A program made the translations under genes and the position numbers. Under the pieces are notes generated by a model. That model saw nothing but the letters and a program-made list of their open reading frames with translations, had not been told where the DNA came from and did not search any database. From the NCBI RefSeq assembly GCF_001613265.1, contig NZ_BDCA01000039.1:1-55516 (forward strand): a stretch of 55,516 nucleotides of DNA, read 5' to 3'. This document shows, piece by piece, positions 41,316 through 50,353 of this stretch (position 1 is the stretch's first letter; each line of letters starts with the position of its first letter). Source of the stretch: Nocardia vermiculata NBRC 100427. GTDB taxonomy: Bacteria > Actinomycetota > Actinomycetes > Mycobacteriales > Mycobacteriaceae.

Positions 41316-44300
41316 CTCACCTGCACCATCTCGTTGTCACGGGACCGGGAAACCAGGGTGCCTCGGCCCGGGGAAAGCTTTGTCGAGCGCACGTCACCGA
41401 TGAGTTTGCCCTCGTCCTTGGGCGCCGACATGAGCAGTGTGTCCACCGACAGATCCTTCATCATCCCCAGCACCTTGTCGTAGAGCGCCCGCGACGCACC
41501 ACCGGAACGGCGGGCCACGACCAGGTGCATACCGATGTCGCGAGCCTGCGGAATGAACTCCAGCAGCGGTTCCAGCGGATTTCCGGCACCGGTGGCGACC
41601 ATGTCGTAGTCGTCGACGACGATGTAGATCTCCGGGCCGGTCCACCAGCTGCGGTCCCGCAGCTGCTTCGGGGTGATGTCCGACCCCGGAATTCGTTGCC
41701 GCAGATAGGCGGCGACCTCTCGGAGCATGTCGAAGGAGGTCTGAGCGGAGGTCGAGTAACCCGCCAGCTGCTGGCCTTCGAGCACCCCGAGCATGGTGCG
41801 CCGATAGTCGATGAGAATGATCCGTGCCTGGTCGGCGGTGGAGTTCTCGGTGACACCGAGAACGATATTGCGCAGCAGTGTGGTCTTGCCGCTCTCCACG
41901 TCGGCGAATGCCATCAGATGTGGCTGTGCGTCGAAATCCAGGACTGCGGGTGCCAATTCGTTCTCGCCCAGGCCGATGACAACCCGGGTGGCGCCTTGTT
42001 CGATACCGCGCTTGCCGACCTCGGCCAGCACCTGTTCGCGCGACAAGCGCAGCGGCAGCATGCGTACGGCCGGAGCGCGACGATCACCGTAGAGTTCGGC
42101 GAACTGGCTGCGAGCCAGGGCGATGCCGTCGGGCAGGGTGCCGGCGTCGGAGACCGAGTCCAGCCGCGGCAGTGCGACCAGCATATGGAGTTTGTCCGGG
42201 GTGAGACCTCTACCGGGGCGGCCCATCGGCACCGATACGGCCGTGCGGCGATCCATCTCGGAGTCGCTGGGATCACCGAGGCGCAGTTCGAGTCTGGTGC
42301 CGATGAGATCCTTGACCGCGGGCCGGATCTCACCCCACCGGGTGGCCGCGATCATCAGGTGGATGCCGTAGGACAGTCCCTGCGCGGCGATGGCGTTGAA
42401 TGCCTGTTCCAGAGCATCGAATTCGGACCGGATGGTCGCCCAGCCGTCCACGACGAGAAAGACGTCGCCGAACAGATCCTGCGACAACGGATCGGCGGCC
42501 TGCTCGGCCGGACTCCGGGCCGCCAGTTCCGCTTTCCGGCGACGGAACTCGTGGATCGACTCGATTCCCAGCGCACGGAAACGCTCTTCGCGCTGATGCA
42601 GCAGGGTCAGAATCTCCGCGACCGTGCGACGGACCCGGTCGATATCCATCCGCCCGGCGACCGAACCGACGTGCGGGACATCGGCCAGGCCGGCCAGGGT
42701 GCCACCACCGAAGTCCAGGCAGTAGAACTGCACCTGCTCCGGAGTATGGGTGGCCGCGGCGGCCATGATGATCGAGCGCACCGTGGTGGATTTCCCCGAC
42801 TGCGGCCCGCCGACGACGGCCAGATTCCCCTGTCCCGCGGACAGATCCACGGTGAGCACGTCGCGCCGCTGCTCGTAGGGCTTGTCGATGACTCCGATCG
42901 GCCACCACAACCGGCCGTGCCGGTTCGCCGGCGAACGCCAATCCGGATCGGGCAGCAACATATCCACCGACGGTGACTCGTCCAGGGGTGGCAACCACAC
43001 CTCGTGCGCCGGGCGGCCATGACCTCGGAGCCGATCCACCACCACCCCGAGCAAGGTCTTCGGCACTGCGTCGGCCGGCGCACCCGGTGGTGGTGCGAGC
43101 TCCGATTCGGCCTCGGGCGAGCCGGGCGGTGGCGGCAGATCGGGCAGGCCAGGAGGTCCAGGCACCGGCGCCGCCACCGGGGTGCGGACCTCGACCGGTC
43201 CCGCGGTGAACACCACCGGATCCTGACCGATCCCCCGCCGGGTGCTGCCGGTCCGGCCCGGCGTGCTGGGGACCGGTGATTCGTAGGATCCGGAGACGTA
43301 ACAAGCGTTGAACCGCAACGGATCGTCGGCATCGCTCTTGAGGTAGCCCGACCCCGGAACGCTGGGCAGGTGGTAGGCGTCGGTGATGCCGAGGACCGCG
43401 CGGGATTCGTTGGCGGAGAAGGTACGCAGGCCGATGCGGTAGGACAGGTGTGAGTCCAGGCCGCGCAGCTTGTTCTCCTCGAGGCGCTGCGAAGCCAGTA
43501 GTAGATGTACTCGCAACGAGCGCCCCAGGCGCCCGATCATTACGAACAGGTCGGCGAAATCCGGTTTCTGCGACAGCAGTTCGGAGAACTCGTCGACGAC
43601 GATGAACAGTGCGGGCAGCGGATCCAGGGCGGCACCGGCGGCACGCGCCCGCTCGTATTCGGTCACATTGGCGAAGTTGCCGGCGGAGCGCAGCAGTTCC
43701 TGGCGCCTGGTCATCTCGCCCGACAGCGCGTCCTTCATGCGATCGACCAGGGCGATCTCCTCTTCGAGGTTGGTGATCACCGCGGCGACGTGCGCCAAGG
43801 AATCCAGCCCGAGGAAGGTGGCGCCGCCCTTGAAGTCGACCAGCACCATATTCAGCTGATCCGGCGAATGGGTGCTCACCATCGACAGCACCAGGGTCCG
43901 CAGGAATTCCGACTTGCCCGACCCCGTCGCGCCGATGCACAGCCCGTGCGGGCCCATCCCGTTCTCGGCGGACTCCTTGATGTCGATCTCGACCGGGGTG
44001 CCGTCGGGGGTGATGCCGATCGGCACCCGCAGCCGTTCCCGGTCGTTGCGGTGGCGCCACACCGTACCGGCGTCGATCTGCGCGGCATCGGGGATCTTCA
44101 GCAGTTCCATCAGCCCGGGAACAGCCCGTGACTCGTCACCGAGGCTGACGATCTGGGCGGCGGTGGCCACCCGGTAGCGGGCCAGGGCCCGGACCAGCGT
44201 CTGCGCCTCGGCGATCGTCACCCGGTCCGCGGTGGCGAACTGCTCCACGCCCGCTGCCGATTTCGCGGCGACGGTGCCGTCGCCGACCACGAGTTGCAGG

Positions 44301-45382
44301 CCGCGGCGTACCGCCAGGCCGGTTTGCGGTGCGGTCAGGTCGAGCACTGTCACCGAGTCCAGGCCCGCATCGCTGACAATGCGTTCGGTGCCACTGACAT
44401 AGCCGTCGTCGATGATCACCAGCAGGTGGATCCGGCCGGCGGTGGGCTGGGCATTGCGCATGAACCGGCCGCGTTCGAGTAGTTCGGCCGCCATCGCTGT
44501 TTCCAGTTCGGCCAGCGACCGGTACATCATCCGGACCGGACCCATGCCGTCGCGCTCGACTGGATGCTGCAGGTGCGGAATCCATTTCGCCCACGACCAG
44601 GCGTCGGCGTCGGGATCGGCACAGATGATCGCGACCGCGGCGTGATCGGGGCCGTGGAAGGTCACATACTCCATCAGCATGGCGCGAACCAGCATGCGGG
44701 CATCGTCGGTGGCGCCCTCGACATTGATCGCCGGGAAGGCGCGCAGCGACAACGCCGTGGGCAGTCCGTGCACGACCGAGTGGGTGCGTACGAACCGCCG
44801 CAACGCCACGGTCGACACCGGCTCCAGATCCTCGAGCGGACCGGTTTCGGGCCGGGCGAGCTTGGTGGCGAGCCGGTGACTTCCGATACCGACTCGGATG
44901 TGACCGAAATCCGGGTCGTTGGGGCGGCGTTCCCACATCCGGCGAGTACCGGCCAGCGTCCGCAGGTCGGCCGGCTCGGGGTGACTCCAGGTCAGCGATT
45001 GCAGTTGTGCTCCACCGGTTTTGCGTACATCGCGACGCACCTGGTCGAGATAGCGGAAGTAGTCCTTGCGCTCCTCGTTGAGCTCGGCGGCACGTTTGGG
45101 GCCACCGGAGCCCCGCATCCCGGCCATCATGCCGACCATCGACATCAGCATCATCATCGGGAACATCAGCATGAAGGGGTTGGCGAGCAGGTTGCGCCCC
45201 ATCATCACCATCATCGCGATCATGCCGACCACCGCCACGACCATGACCACGGGCATGAGCCGCATCAGCAGTGCGGGCGGGACCGGTCGTGGGATCTCCG
45301 GTGGGGCGGTCAGGGCGACTTCGCCGCCCGGTGCGCGCGGCGGGGCGATGCGCGGGCGGCGCACGAAACCGTCGGTGGACAT
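41297..45382 (-). CDS. eccC: EccC, fused three-ATPase ESX motor, locus 2
   Basis: 1,361 residues from ATG 45382. Starts MSTDGFVRRPRIAPPRAPGGEV; two transmembrane helices at ~38-90 rich in Met. Walker A motifs are GATGSGKS (~484), GGPQSGKST (~858) and ADVESGKTT (~1160). Walker B is Asp-Glu in domain 1 (VVDEFSELL), but DG and DD in domains 2 and 3, as in the locus 1 copy. A Pro-rich insert at ~720-780 between domains 1 and 2 is absent from locus 1 EccC. The final residues VQVSYLPPV match the locus 1 C-terminus (AAPPV). It is transcribed after mycP with a 4-bp gap. Confidence 0.95.
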   Translation of the reverse strand: MSTDGFVRRPRIAPPRAPGGEVALTAPPEIPRPVPPALLMRLMPVVMVVAVVGMIAMMVMMGRNLLANPFMLMFPMMMLMSMVGMMAGMRGSGGPKRAAELNEERKDYFRYLDQVRRDVRKTGGAQLQSLTWSHPEPADLRTLAGTRRMWERRPNDPDFGHIRVGIGSHRLATKLARPETGPLEDLEPVSTVALRRFVRTHSVVHGLPTALSLRAFPAINVEGATDDARMLVRAMLMEYVTFHGPDHAAVAIICADPDADAWSWAKWIPHLQHPVERDGMGPVRMMYRSLAELETAMAAELLERGRFMRNAQPTAGRIHLLVIIDDGYVSGTERIVSDAGLDSVTVLDLTAPQTGLAVRRGLQLVVGDGTVAAKSAAGVEQFATADRVTIAEAQTLVRALARYRVATAAQIVSLGDESRAVPGLMELLKIPDAAQIDAGTVWRHRNDRERLRVPIGITPDGTPVEIDIKESAENGMGPHGLCIGATGSGKSEFLRTLVLSMVSTHSPDQLNMVLVDFKGGATFLGLDSLAHVAAVITNLEEEIALVDRMKDALSGEMTRRQELLRSAGNFANVTEYERARAAGAALDPLPALFIVVDEFSELLSQKPDFADLFVMIGRLGRSLRVHLLLASQRLEENKLRGLDSHLSYRIGLRTFSANESRAVLGITDAYHLPSVPGSGYLKSDADDPLRFNACYVSGSYESPVPSTPGRTGSTRRGIGQDPVVFTAGPVEVRTPVAAPVPGPPGLPDLPPPPGSPEAESELAPPPGAPADAVPKTLLGVVVDRLRGHGRPAHEVWLPPLDESPSVDMLLPDPDWRSPANRHGRLWWPIGVIDKPYEQRRDVLTVDLSAGQGNLAVVGGPQSGKSTTVRSIIMAAAATHTPEQVQFYCLDFGGGTLAGLADVPHVGSVAGRMDIDRVRRTVAEILTLLHQREERFRALGIESIHEFRRRKAELAARSPAEQAADPLSQDLFGDVFLVVDGWATIRSEFDALEQAFNAIAAQGLSYGIHLMIAATRWGEIRPAVKDLIGTRLELRLGDPSDSEMDRRTAVSVPMGRPGRGLTPDKLHMLVALPRLDSVSDAGTLPDGIALARSQFAELYGDRRAPAVRMLPLRLSREQVLAEVGKRGIEQGATRVVIGLGENELAPAVLDFDAQPHLMAFADVESGKTTLLRNIVLGVTENSTADQARIILIDYRRTMLGVLEGQQLAGYSTSAQTSFDMLREVAAYLRQRIPGSDITPKQLRDRSWWTGPEIYIVVDDYDMVATGAGNPLEPLLEFIPQARDIGMHLVVARRSGGASRALYDKVLGMMKDLSVDTLLMSAPKDEGKLIGDVRSTKLSPGRGTLVSRSRDNEMVQVSYLPPV

Positions 45383-45386
45383 GGTC

Positions 45387-46868
45387 CTACGCTCCTCGGG
45401 ACGACTCGGGACCGTTCGGGTCCGAGGTGGTGGAAAGGATTCCGGCTGCCGGATCGTCGATGATCCGCTCGGGTCGCGCGCGGCGGTACGGCGCGGCGGC
45501 GGCCCATCCGATGGCCAGCAGCACCGGCAGCGCGATGGAACCGATGATCGCCACCCGACGTGGTACCGGGTCGGGCCCGGGGTCTGGTGTCGGCGCAGCG
45601 ATCGCTCGGGGAATCCCGACAGCCTGCTCCGCCGGTGGCGGTAGTGGGGCAGTGAGAGCGGCGACCGGATCGATCAGCCCGTAGCCGACCCGATCGTCGC
45701 GCCCGGCGCCCGGATTGTGCGCAGTACGTTCGATCCGATCGATCACCTGTGCTGCGGTCAGATCCGGAAATCTGCTGCGTACCAGGGCTGCCAGCCCGGA
45801 GACGAACGCGGCCGAGAAGCTGGTGCCGTCGATGGTCAGCGGTCCGTCGTCACCGTGTTCGGTGTCGACCAGGCCGGTGCCGCCCGGTGTGCTGTCGAGC
45901 GAGGTGATCGCGCGCCCGGGTGCGGCGACACCCACCCACGGCCCGTTGAGCGAGAACGGGGAGGTGGCGCCGTCCGGGTCGGTGGAGGCGACCGACAGCA
46001 CATACGGCGTGAACCAGGCCGGGCTGACGACGGTGCGCAGCCCGTTCCAGCCGCTGGTGTCGTTCTGCACCGCGCAGGCCGCCCGGTCGAGATTGCCGGC
46101 CGCCGCGACCACCACCACATTGCGGTCGGCCGCATACTTCACCGCCGCACCGAGCGCACCGTCCGCGGTATCCGAACCCGCGGGGCTGCAGGAGACCTCG
46201 GAGATGTTGATGACTGTCGCACCCAGGTCGACCGCGCGCACGACGGCCGCCGCCATCGTCAGCACATCTCCGTAACCGCCCGCGGCGACCTTGCCCGCAG
46301 CGTCGTGACTGCGATTCTTCGCCTCGTACTGCAGACTCAATTGCCGGATGGCCAGGATCTGGGCCTGCGGCGCCACGCCGACGAAGGCATCCGCCGGGCT
46401 GGGCCGTGCGGCGATCAAACCGGCGACCAGGGTGCCGTGCCCGTCGCAGTCCTCGGTGCCGTCGCCGGCGCTGACGAAATCGCCACCCGGTTGCAGCTCC
46501 GGCAGCCGGGGATGGCGGTTGACCCCGGTGTCGACGACGGCGACCTTCTGACCGGCACCACGACTGAACTTCCAGGCCCGCTCGAGATCGAGGATCCGTT
46601 GCGGCAGCGGCGGATCGTGCGGCACCGCGCCGGCCAGATACGGCTGGGCGCATACCGCGCGTTTCTCGGTCTCGTCCGGCGGCCCGTTCTTCGCGTTCAC
46701 TGCCAGCGCAGGCCCGAGCGCACCCACATCGATCGTCGGTGGGGCAACGGCCGACGCGAGACCCACACCGGACGGCAGTGCCGGCACAGCACCGAACAGT
46801 GCCGAGCCGAGTATCGCCGCGGCGGCCAGTATTCGGAGCCCGCGCCCCGTCCTTGCACAGCACACCAC
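45387..46868 (-). CDS. mycP: Mycosin, ESX subtilisin-like protease, locus 2
   Basis: 493 residues from GTG 46868. A signal peptide (LRILAAAAILGSALFGAVPAL) precedes the S8 peptidase. The triad is Asp113 (VVDTGV), His144 (DGHGTL) and Ser350 (GTSFSAAFVSG). One C-terminal transmembrane helix (AIIGSIALPVLLAIGWAAAA) is followed by a ~35-residue cytosolic tail, longer than in the locus 1 copy. Cys residues in the prodomain-like extension and the catalytic domain suggest disulfides. It lies between eccD (13-bp gap upstream) and eccC (4-bp gap), so the three are one operon in the order eccD-mycP-eccC. Confidence 0.94.
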   Translation of the reverse strand: MVCCARTGRGLRILAAAAILGSALFGAVPALPSGVGLASAVAPPTIDVGALGPALAVNAKNGPPDETEKRAVCAQPYLAGAVPHDPPLPQRILDLERAWKFSRGAGQKVAVVDTGVNRHPRLPELQPGGDFVSAGDGTEDCDGHGTLVAGLIAARPSPADAFVGVAPQAQILAIRQLSLQYEAKNRSHDAAGKVAAGGYGDVLTMAAAVVRAVDLGATVINISEVSCSPAGSDTADGALGAAVKYAADRNVVVVAAAGNLDRAACAVQNDTSGWNGLRTVVSPAWFTPYVLSVASTDPDGATSPFSLNGPWVGVAAPGRAITSLDSTPGGTGLVDTEHGDDGPLTIDGTSFSAAFVSGLAALVRSRFPDLTAAQVIDRIERTAHNPGAGRDDRVGYGLIDPVAALTAPLPPPAEQAVGIPRAIAAPTPDPGPDPVPRRVAIIGSIALPVLLAIGWAAAAPYRRARPERIIDDPAAGILSTTSDPNGPESSRGA

Positions 46869-46881
46869 AGTCGTCGTCCGT

Positions 46882-48351
46882 TCAGATGTTGCGGGCCGCG
46901 GAGTAGACGTCCATCAACCACAGTGACAGCGGCACGATCACGATGATCAGCAGGTACTCGACGATCTCGATGATCCGTCGCACCACCGGTGAGACGTCCG
47001 CCCGTGGGCCGAGCACACCGAAGCCGACCACGGCGGCGGCCGTGACCAGCAGGACGCCCGCGCCGCCGCTGCGCCAATCCGGTTGGGACACCGCTAGACC
47101 CGTCATGGTCACCAGTGCCACCACGGCGCCGCCGGCTATGAGGGTCGAGGCCTGGATCAGGTCGGCGTAGGCACGTCCGCGCAGGCACAGCACCACCGCG
47201 GTGACCACGGCCAGGGCCGGCCCCTGCCAGCGCGGCTCGCCCAGTGGGTCGGCCGCCAGAATCGCACCGAATCCGGCTGCGAGCGTGCACCCGGCGAGAA
47301 TTCCGGACTGGTACCGGTTCGCGGCGCGGGCCCGATGTTCCAGCCCGGCCGCCGACGGGAGCGCAGTGGCGCCGATGACCCCGATATCGGCGATCGTGGG
47401 TCGCGGTTCGTGGTCGGCCGGGTCGATGGCCGCACCGGCGGTCGGCACCGGAGGCACCGGCAGCCGGGCCGCGGCCACGGCCAGCCGCGGTGCCAGCGTG
47501 ATCAGCACCAGGCCCGCGATGACCGCGCCCACGGCGATCTTCGGAATGTCGAAGTCCCACAGCATGCGCACGGCCGCAGTCACGGCGAGGATCGCTGCGG
47601 TGGTGACCACTGCGGCGACCATCAGTTCACCGACCCTGGTCGCCGAGTACAACCCCGCTGCGACAACCAGTGCGGCCACCGCCGCGAACAGCAGATGTGG
47701 TGATCCCGCGGCCCCCGGTGTGAGCAGGCCGGCACCGGCACCCAGAAGCATAACGGCGCAGAGCGACACCACGATTGCGGTGCTCTGCTCGGACGGGTAC
47801 CGGCGGGCGACGATCACCGCCGCACCCGCGGCGAGCAGACCGGCGCCGAGCGCGATGAACCCGTTCAGAATTCCGGTCCCCTTGCCCGCCAGCAGAACCG
47901 CGGTCGCGAAGACCACCGCGACCGCACCGGCGGTCAGTCCCATGACACGCGCGGCCGTCGCAGACCAGGCGTTGGCGGACTCGGAGGTGAGCCGCGAGAC
48001 CGCGTCGATCACATCGTCGAACAGCGCGGGCGCCTCCTGGGTGGTCACCGAGCGCAATACCAGCAACTCACCGTCGAACACCTCTGCGTCGGTGAGAGTT
48101 TGATGCGGCGGGATCGGCTCCCGGCCGACGCGGGCGAGCGTCCAGTGCTGGGCACGGACCGGGGCACCCTCGTCGTGTTCGGTCAGGTCGGGATTGCGGG
48201 AATCGATCAGCTCGACCAGGTCGGCGATGTATGCGACGACCGGCACGGTCGCCGGCAACCCGACATCGAGTTGCGTATTTCCGCCGATCACCGATACTCG
48301 GCACAATTCCGGGTCAGCGGCAGACATGCCGCTGCTCGACGACTCGGTCAC
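46882..48351 (-). CDS. eccD: EccD, ESX membrane channel component, locus 2
   Basis: 489 residues from GTG 48351; an internal ATG (48327, MSAADPEL) is an alternative. The first ~115 residues are the ubiquitin-like domain (CRVSVIGGNTQLDVGLPATVPV). About eleven transmembrane segments follow, ending in VEYLLIIVIVPLSLWLMDVY. The cytosolic Pro-rich loop VPPVPTAGAAIDPADHEPRP corresponds to that in the locus 1 EccD. It is the first gene of eccD-mycP-eccC and is divergent from eccA across a 129-bp region with a strong inverted repeat. Confidence 0.92.
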   Translation of the reverse strand: MTESSSSGMSAADPELCRVSVIGGNTQLDVGLPATVPVVAYIADLVELIDSRNPDLTEHDEGAPVRAQHWTLARVGREPIPPHQTLTDAEVFDGELLVLRSVTTQEAPALFDDVIDAVSRLTSESANAWSATAARVMGLTAGAVAVVFATAVLLAGKGTGILNGFIALGAGLLAAGAAVIVARRYPSEQSTAIVVSLCAVMLLGAGAGLLTPGAAGSPHLLFAAVAALVVAAGLYSATRVGELMVAAVVTTAAILAVTAAVRMLWDFDIPKIAVGAVIAGLVLITLAPRLAVAAARLPVPPVPTAGAAIDPADHEPRPTIADIGVIGATALPSAAGLEHRARAANRYQSGILAGCTLAAGFGAILAADPLGEPRWQGPALAVVTAVVLCLRGRAYADLIQASTLIAGGAVVALVTMTGLAVSQPDWRSGGAGVLLVTAAAVVGFGVLGPRADVSPVVRRIIEIVEYLLIIVIVPLSLWLMDVYSAARNI

Positions 48352-48375
48352 GGATTACAGAACTCCCTACGATTT

Positions 48376-48395
48376 CCGTCGCTGTATTGCGACGG
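48376..48395. promoter_or_regulatory. Inverted repeat between eccD and eccA, locus 2
   Basis: CCGTCGC (48376-48382) and GCGACGG (48389-48395) form a perfect 7-bp inverted repeat with a 6-base spacer, 25 bp from the eccD start and 85 bp from eccA. It is well placed as an operator controlling both divergent transcripts, though it could also be an RNA hairpin. Confidence 0.5.
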
Positions 48396-48480
48396 TACAA
48401 ACTTAACCGACATCGACCGTAACGGCAGCCGCTATGCTGAGCGACAATTGGCACATTCTCGCGTTTAGGGGACCTTCCGT

Positions 48481-50298
48481 ATGACCGGCAACCGTCAAGC
48501 ACAACGCGCCTTCGATGCCGGCGTCCTGTCATTGGGCATCGCCATCGACGGCCAGGAATCCACGCCCGATCCGGAATACGCGAAACTCGCTTTCCAGCGC
48601 GCCACCGAATGGGACCCGGATATGTGTGACGGCTGGCTGGGCCGGGCCGCGGCCGGGGAGACGACACCCGAGGTGGTGTTCAACCTGTACCGGACCAGCG
48701 GTTCGACCCTGTTCCGCGAACAGCGCCGGCTCGGCCTGCCACCGCGGCAGCTGGCCGGGCGGTTCGTGGTGGGTCAGTACATCGACTATCCGCTGGCCGG
48801 ATACACCGAGATCTGGCTCGCCTATGCCACGCAGCTCATCGCCGCGGGCGACTACGACGACGCGGAGCGGGTGCTCGACGAGCTGGCCCGGCACCGCGCC
48901 GGCCTGCTGTCCCAGCCGGATCGCGAACTCGACGACCGGATCTGCGGGTACGTGCGCGGTCTGCTGCATTTCAGCACCCAGCGCTGGCCCGATGTGATGA
49001 CGGTGCTGGCCGGGTCCGCGCAGTGGCAGGACACATATCTGGCCGCGGGTGCGCACGTCATGGTCGGTACCGCCTGCGCACAACTGGGCCTGTTCGGGGA
49101 GGCGATCCAGCGGATGGAGGCCGCCGAGAGCGGCCCGATTCCGGCCGCGGCCACCACCGCCCGGTTCTGCCGAGGCCTGTGCCTGCGCGAGATGGGACGC
49201 GAGGAGGAGGCGCAGGCCCTGTTCGAGAAGGTGTTCTCCGAGGCGCCGGACTTCGAGGCCAATACCCAGGCCATGCGCGATCGCAAGTTCCGCTTGACGG
49301 TCACCACCAGGGAACTCATCGACGCCCGCACCGACCGCTGGGACCCTGCCTCGGCACCGACCGCCGAGCAGGTCGAGAACGCCGAGCGTGACGACCGGGC
49401 GAAACATCTGCTCGAGGTCGCCCGCGCGGAGCTGGACGAGCAGATCGGCCTGGCGGCGGTGAAAACTCAGGTGGCGAAACTTCAGGCCACCGCACAATTG
49501 GCGAAGATTCGTGCCGAGAAAGGAATGTCGAGCGCACCGCGCGGACAACACCTGGCGTTCACCGGCCCGCCGGGAACCGGTAAGACAACCGTTGCCCGAG
49601 TGGTGGCAAAAATTTACTGCGGATTGGGTTTGTTGAAAACCGATCGACTCGTCGAGGTAAAGCGTTCCGATTTCGTAGGTGAACATTTGGGAAGCACCGC
49701 GATAAAAACGAACAAACTCATTGATTCCGCAATGGACGGTGTGCTGTTCGTCGACGAGGCGTACACCCTCATTCAGGCCGGCCTGTCCGGTGGTGACGCG
49801 TTCGGCCGCGAGGCGGTGGACACCCTGCTGGCCCGGATGGAGAACGATCGCGATCGGCTGATCGTGATCATCGCCGGCTACGACGGCGAGATCGACCGCT
49901 TCCTCGCCTCCAACGACGGGCTGGCATCCCGCTTCGCGAAGCGGGTGAAGTTCGATTCCTACACCCCGGAGGAGCTCGGACAGATCGGTCAGTTCATTGC
50001 CGGCAAACGCGATTCGATGATCGCCACGGAGGCGCTGGGGCTGCTGCAGGCCGCATGCACCGAACTGTACGAGGGACGCGTGGCCGACGGCGGCGGTGAG
50101 CAACGGCGCGCGATCGACCTGGCCGGGAACGGCCGCTTCATCCGGAACGTGGTCGAGGCGGCGGAGGAGGAACGCGAGTTCCGGTTGGCCACCGATGATT
50201 CCATCGATCTGTCGGCGGTGGACGAGGCGGTCCTGATGCGGATCGACGGGGCGGACATGGCCGCGGCACTCGACGGAGTACTGGGCGGATTACGCTGA
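48481..50298 (+). CDS. eccA: EccA, cytosolic AAA+ ATPase of ESX locus 2
   Basis: 605 residues from ATG 48481. The N-terminal ~280 residues are TPR-like helices (AERVLDELARHRAG, AEEAQ-type units). The AAA+ (CbbX) domain has Walker A GPPGTGKTT (362-370), Walker B VLFVDEAY (Asp425, Glu426) and arginine-finger region ASRFAKRV. EccA is found in ESX-1, -2, -3 and -5 but not ESX-4, so it distinguishes locus 2. It is thought to help release or unfold EspG-bound substrates. A ~145-bp stretch between the Walker motifs (~49593-49735) is strikingly A+T-rich compared with the rest of the gene. Confidence 0.95.
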   Translation: MTGNRQAQRAFDAGVLSLGIAIDGQESTPDPEYAKLAFQRATEWDPDMCDGWLGRAAAGETTPEVVFNLYRTSGSTLFREQRRLGLPPRQLAGRFVVGQYIDYPLAGYTEIWLAYATQLIAAGDYDDAERVLDELARHRAGLLSQPDRELDDRICGYVRGLLHFSTQRWPDVMTVLAGSAQWQDTYLAAGAHVMVGTACAQLGLFGEAIQRMEAAESGPIPAAATTARFCRGLCLREMGREEEAQALFEKVFSEAPDFEANTQAMRDRKFRLTVTTRELIDARTDRWDPASAPTAEQVENAERDDRAKHLLEVARAELDEQIGLAAVKTQVAKLQATAQLAKIRAEKGMSSAPRGQHLAFTGPPGTGKTTVARVVAKIYCGLGLLKTDRLVEVKRSDFVGEHLGSTAIKTNKLIDSAMDGVLFVDEAYTLIQAGLSGGDAFGREAVDTLLARMENDRDRLIVIIAGYDGEIDRFLASNDGLASRFAKRVKFDSYTPEELGQIGQFIAGKRDSMIATEALGLLQAACTELYEGRVADGGGEQRRAIDLAGNGRFIRNVVEAAEEEREFRLATDDSIDLSAVDEAVLMRIDGADMAAALDGVLGGLR

Positions 50299-50353
50299 CA
50301 CTGCGGGATTTACGAGCGCCGGCCGCGTCGTGACGGTCGGCACCGCGCTGAGC

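Noticed and set aside
42330..44060. 576-residue frame inside eccC of locus 2
   Set aside because: Out of frame with the EccC Walker motifs, Arg/Gly/Ala-rich composition typical of a shadow frame.
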